5,373 nucleotides of DNA from Azonexus sp. (GTDB lineage Bacteria; Pseudomonadota; Gammaproteobacteria; Burkholderiales; Rhodocyclaceae): the NCBI GenBank assembly GCA_031285115.1, contig JAITWU010000346.1, positions 1 through 5,373 on the forward strand, written 5' to 3'. The notes under the pieces were generated by a model. The model did not search any database, had not been told where the DNA came from, and saw only the letters and a list, made by a program, of their open reading frames with translations. Below are positions 1 through 5,341 of this stretch, piece after piece; within the stretch, counting starts at the first letter, position 1, and every line of letters begins with the position of its first letter. Both the position numbers and the translations under genes were made by a program.

Positions 1-1313
1 GCCGCCAGCATGGTGCCGAATTTGGCTTCTGTCTCAGCGACTTCGTTGGCAACCCTGGAACCGGCGACGAGGCCAGCTCCGGCCTGTAAAACGGCGGTGC
101 GTCCATCGAGCAGGGCCGAGCGCAGGGCGACTGAGAATTCGCCGTCGCCGTTTTGATCGAGGCAGCCGATGCCGCCGCTGTACCAGGCGCGGCGCTCTTC
201 GCCGTGGGCGGTCAGCCAGGCGAGGGCCGCCGGGGCAGGGTAGCCGCCGACGGCTGGGGTCGGGTGCAGGGCGCGGATGAGGTCGAAGAGACGGGTGTCT
301 GGCAGGGCTTGCGCCGAAATCAGGCTGCGCAGGTGGGTCAGCCGCCCGGCGGCGTGCGCCGTTGCCGCCGCTACCCTTGGCGCTTCCACGCAGAGCGGCG
401 TCAGCGCCTGGCAAATGGCGTGGACGACCAGCGACTGTTCGTAGCGGTTCTTGTCGTCAGCCAATTGCGGCGAGCCGGGCCAGGCGGTGCCAGCCAGCGC
501 GTCGGCGTCGATTTGACCGGCGGCGAGGCGAACGAGGCATTCCGGCGTCGCGCCAAGAAATACCTGCTGACCATTGCCGCAGGCGAAAACAAGGCTCTCC
601 GGCTGTTGCGCCAGCAATGGCGCGAGCACCGCTGAGGGGGGAATGGCGGTGGCGGCAAGGAGACGGCGCTGGCGACTGAGCACCAGTTTATCGAGGCGAC
701 CGCTGGCAATTGCCTGGAGCGCCTGCTCGCAGCGCGCGGCAAAGGCGCGGATGGCGAGGGTTTCCGGCATCGGTGGCAAAAGCGGCGGCAAAAGCGGCGG
801 CAGGGCGAAATCCGGGCGGCGCGGCAGGCGGTCGAGCCAGCGCCGCCAGTGGCCGACGGCTTCGTCGATGCGCCCGGCGGGCGTACTCAAAATGGCTGCG
901 CACTGGCCGTTTCGACTCAGTAGCGTGATGGCCGGGATGGTCAACTGGGCGTTGGGAAAGCAGTCTTCGCCATCCGGCGCAAAGGCAAAACCGGCAAAGG
1001 CCAGCGTCTCGCCTTCGTGCCGCCAGCCCCGGCACAGCCCTGCCAGGGCGTTATCGAGGGCGGCGAAGCGATGTTCGCCGGAACTGGCGAGTTGCAGGGC
1101 GTGGCCGATGCCGAGGCGGAATTCGCCACGCGCCGCCGTTGCCCGATAGTGGAATGGAACATTGGCGGCAAGGAGTTCCAGCCAGTCGCGCTCGCCAGCC
1201 CCGAGCGGCAGGTAAAGACTGAGCGGGGCCGCTGCTGGCGCGCCCGCCGCCAGCTTTTGCAGACGCGCCGCCAGGGCGGGCGAGGCGAGATGCTGGCGGA
1301 GCCGGGCGATCAT
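1..1313 (-). CDS. menF: Isochorismate synthase MenF, 3' end cut by the window edge
   Basis: Converts chorismate to isochorismate, the first committed step of the classical menaquinone pathway, in the cytoplasm. The minus frame is open from the ATG at 1313 to base 1, giving 437 full codons. E. coli MenF is about 431 residues, so only the last few should be missing. The C-terminal two thirds is a chorismate-binding domain: LDKLVLSR (about 207-214, general base K209), FLGATPECL (252-260, acid E258), ALAGT (272-276), DDKNRYEQSLVV (286-297, Mg ligand E292), HPTPAVGGYP (350-359), WYSGGIG (377-383), LQAGAGLVAGS (409-419) and ETEAK with E424/E427 (second Mg site). Roles are assigned by aligning from memory to MenF and MbtI. 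The N-terminal third is poorly conserved. The start overlaps the menE stop as ATGA with no clear Shine-Dalgarno, suggesting translational coupling. The loop after ALAGT is about 10 residues short. A salicylate synthase or EntC-type enzyme is the alternative, but the menE neighbour favours MenF. Confidence 0.93.
   Translation of the reverse strand, partial: MIARLRQHLASPALAARLQKLAAGAPAAAPLSLYLPLGAGERDWLELLAANVPFHYRATAARGEFRLGIGHALQLASSGEHRFAALDNALAGLCRGWRHEGETLAFAGFAFAPDGEDCFPNAQLTIPAITLLSRNGQCAAILSTPAGRIDEAVGHWRRWLDRLPRRPDFALPPLLPPLLPPMPETLAIRAFAARCEQALQAIASGRLDKLVLSRQRRLLAATAIPPSAVLAPLLAQQPESLVFACGNGQQVFLGATPECLVRLAAGQIDADALAGTAWPGSPQLADDKNRYEQSLVVHAICQALTPLCVEAPRVAAATAHAAGRLTHLRSLISAQALPDTRLFDLIRALHPTPAVGGYPAPAALAWLTAHGEERRAWYSGGIGCLDQNGDGEFSVALRSALLDGRTAVLQAGAGLVAGSRVANEVAETEAKFGTMLA
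775..798. repeat. 12-bp perfect tandem repeat inside menF (two copies)
   Basis: The unit ggcaaaagcggc is repeated exactly at 775-786 and 787-798, followed by a partial third copy. On the minus strand it keeps frame and encodes the Pro-Leu stretch PPLLPPLLPP at MenF residues 172-181. This lies between the variable N-terminal third and the conserved chorismate-binding domain, so it probably forms a linker. Copy-number change would add or remove four residues without a frameshift. Confidence 0.8.
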
Positions 1314-2575
1314 CCGGCGGCGTCGGCGGCCAGCTTGCGCAGCGCCTGACGGTCGAGTTTGCCGCTGGCGTTGCGCGGCAGCCGGTTGACGTGGACGATG
1401 CGCCGGGGCAGGGCCGCCCCCGGCAGTTGCCCGCTGGCGTGAGCCTTGAGCGCTGCCAGATCGACCGAGCCGACGACCACGGCGACGACCAGATCGCCCC
1501 ACGCCGGGTCGGGGCGGGCGCTGATGGCAATATCGCTGACGCCGGGGCAGGCGGCGAGGCAAAATTCGATTTCCTGCGGATGGAGGTTGTAGCCGCCGCT
1601 GATCAGCACGTCGTCGGCGCGACCAAGCACGGTCAGCCGCCCGTCGGCGTCGAGCTGGCCGAGGTCGCCGCTCCGTAGCCAGCCGTCAGCGTCGAGGCCG
1701 CCGCCATCGAGATAGCCGATCATCACCTGCTGGCCGCGCAGACGGATGCGGCCATCGTCGCCGATCATCACCCGGCAGCCCGGCAGTGGCCGACCAGCCA
1801 GCCCCTCGCGCCAGGGGCCGTCAGCCGGATCGTATACGGCGACGAGGGCGGTGCACTCGCTCATCCCGTAGCTTGGCCGCAGCGGCCAGCCGACTGCCGT
1901 CGCCCGCTCGTACAGCGTTGGCGACAGCGCCGCGCCGCCGATCAGCGCGACGCGCAGGCTGGCGGGCGGGGTAACGCCGTGTTCGAGCAAGGTCGCCAGC
2001 ATGGCGGGCACCAGCGAGATATGGGTGACCGGGTGGCGGGCGAGATCAGCGCCGACAGCGGCGGCGTCAAAGCCCTCATGGAGCAGCATCGCCGCACCTG
2101 CGCGGGCGGCGCGCCAGAGAACCGATTGACCGCCGATGTGAAAAAGCGGCAGGCAATTGAGCCACAAATCGCCCGCGCCGAGGCCGAGGCGGGTGTTGGC
2201 GGCGGCAGCGGCGGTATTGAGCTGGATGGAGCCGAGCAGCACGGCGCGGGCTTGCCCTTCGCTGCCGCTGGTCGAGATGATGAGCGCGACGCCGGGCAAC
2301 TCCGGCGGCGTCGGCGGCGCCTGGCGCGTTGGCGCAAGCGGCCAGAATGGCCGTCCCGCCAAGCTGCAAGCAAAAGTTTGGCGGGCCAGCGTCAGGCTGT
2401 CGCCTTGGTGTAAGAGTGGCCGCCAGTTGTTGGCAAGACGCGCGGCCAGTTGGCGGCAATCTTCCAGCCATTCGGCAGCCGTCCAGGCTTGGCCGCCAGC
2501 CAGCACGGCCAGCGCCTTCGGCTGGCTGTCGGCGGTCTGTTGCAGATGGTGGGCGAGCGAACGATGATCTGGCAT
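1310..2575 (-). CDS. menE: o-Succinylbenzoate-CoA ligase MenE
   Basis: An ANL-superfamily adenylate-forming enzyme of 421 residues that converts o-succinylbenzoate, ATP and CoA to o-succinylbenzoyl-CoA in the menaquinone pathway. Visible motifs in order: the A3 phosphate loop STSGSEGQARAV (101-112), CLPLFHIGGQS (141-151) and HISLVPAML (185-193), both typical of MenE, A5 YGMSE (236-240), A7 SGDLG with ribose-binding D304, A8 GRADDVLISGGYN (318-330), and A10 NASGKLD with catalytic K406. The phosphate loop has Arg where many relatives have Lys (TSGTTGxPK). It is somewhat shorter than E. coli MenE (about 450). The ATG at 2575 is the only usable early start, since an in-frame TGA lies 15 bases upstream; the ribosome binding site is weak (GAGG about 13 bases away). 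It is the first gene of the unit and overlaps menF by four bases. A different acyl-CoA synthetase is possible from motifs alone, but menF next door makes MenE the best call. Confidence 0.92.
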   Translation of the reverse strand: MPDHRSLAHHLQQTADSQPKALAVLAGGQAWTAAEWLEDCRQLAARLANNWRPLLHQGDSLTLARQTFACSLAGRPFWPLAPTRQAPPTPPELPGVALIISTSGSEGQARAVLLGSIQLNTAAAAANTRLGLGAGDLWLNCLPLFHIGGQSVLWRAARAGAAMLLHEGFDAAAVGADLARHPVTHISLVPAMLATLLEHGVTPPASLRVALIGGAALSPTLYERATAVGWPLRPSYGMSECTALVAVYDPADGPWREGLAGRPLPGCRVMIGDDGRIRLRGQQVMIGYLDGGGLDADGWLRSGDLGQLDADGRLTVLGRADDVLISGGYNLHPQEIEFCLAACPGVSDIAISARPDPAWGDLVVAVVVGSVDLAALKAHASGQLPGAALPRRIVHVNRLPRNASGKLDRQALRKLAADAAG

Positions 2576-2596
2576 GGCGCGAAGATTGCCTCAGAA

Positions 2597-2628
2597 GAAA
2601 CGGCGGGCGGGAGAAACGACGGGCGGGG
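2597..2628. repeat. 16-bp imperfect tandem repeat in the menE leader
   Basis: The unit gaaacggcgggcggga (2597-2612) is followed directly by gaaacgacgggcgggg (2613-2628), 14 of 16 bases identical. It sits 22-53 bases upstream of the menE start, between that start and the candidate TATAAT. In the menE transcript it would read as a pyrimidine-rich stretch with CCCGCCCG blocks. Function unknown; a protein-binding site or simple slippage repeat are both possible. Confidence 0.7.
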
Positions 2629-2690
2629 AAGGCGTGATCGTGGCACAGCCGGTTTGCCGCCGCCAGCCGTTGCCGGACCTTGATGCCGGA

Positions 2691-2696
2691 ATTATA
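2691..2696 (-). promoter_or_regulatory. Candidate -10 element for menE-menF
   Basis: The minus strand reads a perfect TATAAT here, in a GC-rich stretch where such a hexamer is unlikely by chance. Transcription would start near 2684 and leave a leader of about 110 bases carrying the 16-bp tandem repeat. No convincing -35 hexamer lies 16-18 bases upstream (ctcatc at the 17-base position), so it would need an activator or another kind of contact. Confidence 0.4.
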
Positions 2697-2749
2697 CGGA
2701 TGCGCCGCCCGGAGATGAGGCCGGATCGTGAAGAATTCCCGTTTCTATC

Positions 2750-2779
2750 AAGACAGAATTTGCCTGCCGCAGGTAATAT
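2750..2779 (+). promoter_or_regulatory. Candidate promoter for the ankyrin-repeat gene
   Basis: A -35-like AAGACA (2750-2755, four of six matches to TTGACA) is followed after 18 bases by a -10-like TAATAT (2774-2779). Initiation would fall near 2786, leaving about 23 bases before the GTG at 2809. Transcription from here would exclude the alternative upstream start at 2728. Based on consensus resemblance only. Confidence 0.35.
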
Positions 2780-2795
2780 CGCATAGTCATCAGCC

Positions 2796-2799
2796 GGAG
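2796..2799 (+). promoter_or_regulatory. Ribosome binding site deciding the GTG start at 2809
   Basis: GGAG lies nine bases before the GTG at 2809. A competing site, GAGG at 2717-2720, lies seven bases before the in-frame GTG at 2728, so spacing alone does not decide. The 2809 start is preferred because ankyrin-like sequence begins immediately after it, while the 27 residues between the two starts look unlike a folded domain or a signal peptide. Confidence 0.55.
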
Positions 2800-2808
2800 C
2801 ATTTTCTC

Positions 2809-3303
2809 GTGGCAACCTCGCTTGAACTCATCAAAGCCATTCGCAGCGGTCGTCTCAAAAACGTTCGCGCCGTGCTTGATGCTGGCGCGCCGGTCGAACT
2901 GGCCGATGGTCATGGCGATCCCGGCCTGCCGATGGGCATAGCCTGCTTCATGGGCTTTGTCGGCATTGTTCGCGAACTCGCGGAGCGCGGCGCGCGGGTC
3001 AATCTCCCCGACAACCGTCAACCGACCTCCCCCTTGAACATGGCTATCCGTGGCCAGCGGACCGAGGTCGTGCGCACTCTGATCGAACTGGGCGCCAAGG
3101 TCCCGCCGGGCATGGTCACGGGCCTGAGCGAACAGGAGCTATTGGTTGCCGAATGGCAAGCCGCGCGGCGCGGGGGCGTGGCGGCTGACAGCGAGATTCT
3201 GCACGCCGTCGAAGAAATCGACATGACCCGCTGCATGGGCACCGACACCCAGGTGCTCGAACTGGACATGCTGCGCGCCGCGCGGCAGCAGCGCAAGGCG
3301 TAG
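2809..3303 (+). CDS. Small ankyrin-repeat protein
   Basis: A 164-residue protein, probably cytoplasmic, since no signal peptide or membrane segment is seen. Residues 4-36 (TSLELIKAIRSGRLKNVRAVLDAGAPVE), about 37-68 (PMGIACFMGFVGIVRELAERGARVNLPD) and about 70-100 (SPLNMAIRGQRTEVVRTLIELGAKV, which begins with the TPL-like SPL) form about three ankyrin repeats with the usual helix-turn-helix and G-A-x-V endings. The C-terminal 60 residues are helical, charged and not repeat-like. Ankyrin repeats bind partner proteins; no catalytic motif is visible, so function and partner are unknown. GTG at 2809 is the chosen start; the in-frame GTG at 2728 would give 191 residues. It is divergent from menE and converges on the glycosyltransferase gene with a seven-base gap, so it appears to be a single-gene transcript. 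Base composition is intermediate between its neighbours. Confidence 0.85.
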   Translation: MATSLELIKAIRSGRLKNVRAVLDAGAPVELADGHGDPGLPMGIACFMGFVGIVRELAERGARVNLPDNRQPTSPLNMAIRGQRTEVVRTLIELGAKVPPGMVTGLSEQELLVAEWQAARRGGVAADSEILHAVEEIDMTRCMGTDTQVLELDMLRAARQQRKA

Positions 3304-3310
3304 CGCCGGT

Positions 3311-5044
3311 TCAGCCCGGCGGCGGCAATCTATCGAGAAGGGCGCGAATCTGCGGGTTGCGGGTTTTTTCGTATTCATCCATCGCGCCTTGCACGGATTT
3401 TTTATAAAACGCCGGGCCGTGCATGTGAGCGATGGCGTTGAAATAAAAGAAAGCCTTGTCCGCCTGACCATTGACCGCCAAAGCGATAGCCATCCGGTAG
3501 AGCGATGGGGCGTAAGGGTAGCGGCGGGTCGCCGCTTCCATTTCAGCGAGCGTGGCGGCTGGCAGGGGCGTGTTAAACGCGGTTCTTTGAAAGCGGATGT
3601 GGCCGGTCAGCGTGGTCAGAAAATAAGCATCGACGGCAGAACGATCCGTTGGACTTTCGGAATAACCAATGCGCAGGGTTTGAAAGCGCATTTTGCGAAA
3701 ATCGCCTTCGATCGAGAAATAATCCTTGCAAAAACCGGAAAAGATAACCAATGCAACGGCGACAATAGCGACCGAAGCAGGGAAAGGAATGATCGGGTAG
3801 CTTCCCGTTTTTCGCCGCTTACGCTCAACCAGACCCGCCCATAAACCCGCAGGCAGCAAAAAATAAGCATAGTAATGCGGCAGTTCCAGACAGGCGTGGG
3901 TCATCAGGCATAGCAGCGCCATAAAAGCCGTTGCCGATTCAACAGAATCCAATGATTTAAGCCGGCTCCAGAACCAGTAAACAAGGCTCGCGCCCAGCAA
4001 CAAGCCAAGTGGCAGGCCGTTCCAGAGAATCAGATCGAGAAAGACATTGTGGGCGTGAAACCAGAATTCCGACTGCGGCGGAAACTGGCTGCTTACCGCC
4101 AATTGGGCAGCGCCGACGTGCAGCCAGCCATAACCCGCCCAAGGCGCTTGCCAGGCAGCCTCGACCAGAATCGGCCACATCCTGGCGCGGGTGAACCCCA
4201 TGTTGTAAGCCAATGCCGCCTCGCCGGGAGAAGTGGCGGCTTTGATGGCGGGCAAAGCGAGGGTCAAGGCAATCAGCGCGATCAAGCCGACAACCGGAAC
4301 CCACGGCCAAATCCGCAACCCCAGTTTTTTGCGCAGCATCAGAGTGAGGCTGACGCCCGCGATAAATTCGAGGATGCCGGTTCGTGACTGGCTGGTCACC
4401 ATGCCGATAATCAGCAGGGCAAAGAGGGCGAGCGAAAGAGAGGGCGATATTTTTTTTCTCTCGTAAAGCAACAAGAGGCTGCACGCCCCGAAAGCCAGCA
4501 GCGTCGCCAGATTGTTGGGCTGGCCCAGATTGCCGACCGAACGATGGTCATGCGGCACCATCGCCGACCAGGGCAGCTCCGGCGCGACTTCGAGAAACTG
4601 CGCCAGCGCCGTCAGCGCGCTGATGACGGCGGCGCTGAGAACAGCCAGGGCGAAAAGCCACGGCCAGTTTTTGTCATCCGCCCTGGCAAAGCCGATGCTG
4701 ATCGCCAGCGCCAAACCGAAGAGATAGAAAAAACTGAGCCAGAAATCACCGGCGAAGGTCAAGAGGCCAAAAACATACTGGAGGGCGGGAATCAGGCCAC
4801 TGAGCGCCACTGTCAGCGCAACCGCTGGCGCGGGCAACGCTTTGCGCTGAAAAATCTGGTCGACGAGCAGCAAGCCGAGGCCAAGAGCCATCAGCGCCTC
4901 ACTGTAAAAACTGTGCCACGGCTCGATATGCAGGGAATTGAGCCAAGCCAGCGCAAAAAGCGCCAAGGCCAGCCCGGTGCTGGCAGAAAAAGAAAGGCGG
5001 CTGTGAAAAAAGAGATGTTTAGCGTTGAATGGTAGAGATTTCAT
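3311..5044 (-). CDS. PglL/Wzy-type O-oligosaccharyltransferase (O-antigen ligase family)
   Basis: A 577-residue inner-membrane protein with about 10-12 hydrophobic segments between residues 22 and 440, then a soluble tail. Family motifs: GNLGQPNNLA (171-180), typical of PglL-like protein glycosylation ligases; SQSRTG (218-223), carrying the conserved Arg; FHAHNVFLDLILWNG (329-343), with the periplasmic-loop His (H332) thought essential in PglL and WaaL; and ELPHYYAYFLLPAGLWAG (387-404), characteristic of the C-terminal Wzy domain. Relatives transfer an undecaprenyl-linked glycan to pilin or other periplasmic proteins, or to lipid A core; the substrate here cannot be told. Residues about 495-560 look TPR-like. 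ATG at 5044 is the only possible start: an in-frame TGA lies 36 bases upstream with no start codon between, though the Shine-Dalgarno is poor. No pilin gene lies alongside in view. Sampled GC is lower than in the men genes. An A8 run lies mid-gene. WaaL or Wzy polymerase are the alternatives. Confidence 0.88.
   Translation of the reverse strand: MKSLPFNAKHLFFHSRLSFSASTGLALALFALAWLNSLHIEPWHSFYSEALMALGLGLLLVDQIFQRKALPAPAVALTVALSGLIPALQYVFGLLTFAGDFWLSFFYLFGLALAISIGFARADDKNWPWLFALAVLSAAVISALTALAQFLEVAPELPWSAMVPHDHRSVGNLGQPNNLATLLAFGACSLLLLYERKKISPSLSLALFALLIIGMVTSQSRTGILEFIAGVSLTLMLRKKLGLRIWPWVPVVGLIALIALTLALPAIKAATSPGEAALAYNMGFTRARMWPILVEAAWQAPWAGYGWLHVGAAQLAVSSQFPPQSEFWFHAHNVFLDLILWNGLPLGLLLGASLVYWFWSRLKSLDSVESATAFMALLCLMTHACLELPHYYAYFLLPAGLWAGLVERKRRKTGSYPIIPFPASVAIVAVALVIFSGFCKDYFSIEGDFRKMRFQTLRIGYSESPTDRSAVDAYFLTTLTGHIRFQRTAFNTPLPAATLAEMEAATRRYPYAPSLYRMAIALAVNGQADKAFFYFNAIAHMHGPAFYKKSVQGAMDEYEKTRNPQIRALLDRLPPPG
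4450..4457 (-). repeat. A8 homopolymer tract in the O-oligosaccharyltransferase gene
   Basis: Eight T on the plus strand read as eight A in the coding strand and encode the Lys-Lys part of ERKKIS (residues 195-200), a cytoplasmic-looking turn between membrane segments. The present length keeps the gene in frame. Gain or loss of one base would truncate the protein before its active-site loop. Confidence 0.8.
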
Positions 5045-5134
5045 GCCAGTTTTCTGCGCGAGCTTTACCTTGAGCGCCGGTCATTGGGGAAAGGGAGTCT
5101 AGCCGATTTCGACGATTGAAATGTGAAGCCGCAT

Positions 5135-5160
5135 TGCCGATTGTCACAGCAAAGTCGGCA
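5135..5160. repeat. Hairpin-forming inverted repeat
   Basis: TGCCGATTG pairs with CAA and TCGGCA, a six-plus-three base-pair stem interrupted by a two-base AG bulge, around a six-base loop (tcacag). No T-run follows on either strand, so it is not a standard intrinsic terminator. It could be an operator or a transcript structure upstream of the glycosyltransferase gene. Confidence 0.5.
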
Positions 5161-5326
5161 CCGGATGCCAGTTGGAGAAGCGGGAATAACCTGACTGTCT
5201 GGAACCAGCCGGGAGCGGCAGGGAGGGCCAGAGCATCAAAATTCTTTAACGCTAAATGACTTACAGAACCGGCGATTAATCTTACTGTGTCATTAAAATC
5301 AACGTATTATGCGAACTTCTTCAAGT

Positions 5327-5332
5327 GGAAGG
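5327..5332 (+). promoter_or_regulatory. Ribosome binding site for the gene at the right edge
   Basis: GGAAGG lies nine bases before the ATG at 5342. It is one of the better Shine-Dalgarno matches in the window and is the main reason to accept that ATG as a real gene start. Confidence 0.6.
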
Positions 5333-5341
5333 CAAGCATTG

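Larger units (their letters stand above)
5045..5341. other. Intergenic region between two divergent genes, no gene recognised
   Basis: About 300 bases with falling GC (43% in 5221-5280 and 37% in 5281-5340 by hand count). It holds a hairpin at 5135-5160, a loose inverted repeat with arms AATGAC (5255-5260) and GTCATT (5289-5294), a -10-like TATTAT (5305-5310) and a ribosome binding site at 5327-5332. No good -35 was found. A minus-strand frame stays open from about 5307 into the start of the glycosyltransferase gene, but it has no early ATG and I do not recognise its translation. Confidence 0.6.

Noticed and set aside
153..635. Long plus-strand open frames opposite menF
   Set aside because: They are mirror frames in GC-rich coding DNA. 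The minus frame gives a continuous isochorismate synthase with all catalytic motifs; the plus frames give Arg/Ala-rich translations with no recognisable domain.
401..1171. Several short minus-strand ATG frames within menF
   Set aside because: They are in other frames than the 1313 start and have low-complexity Arg/Pro-rich translations. The menF frame is uninterrupted across them, so they are not pieces of a frameshifted gene.
1942..2373. Minus-strand 143-residue frame within menE
   Set aside because: It lies in a different frame from the full-length MenE, which has all expected ANL motifs; the alternative is Arg/Pro-rich without domains.
2692..3021. Minus-strand 109-residue frame opposite the ankyrin gene
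   Set aside because: The plus strand gives recognisable ankyrin repeats with a ribosome binding site, whereas this frame has no recognised motif and would sit over the menE promoter.
3304..3321. GC-rich stem at the convergent gene junction as an intrinsic terminator
   Set aside because: The stem is only six base pairs and has no T-run on either strand.
3957..4484. Minus-strand 175-residue frame within the oligosaccharyltransferase gene
   Set aside because: It is a shifted frame beginning near the A8 tract; the in-frame protein carries the family motifs on both sides of the tract, so there is no real frameshift.
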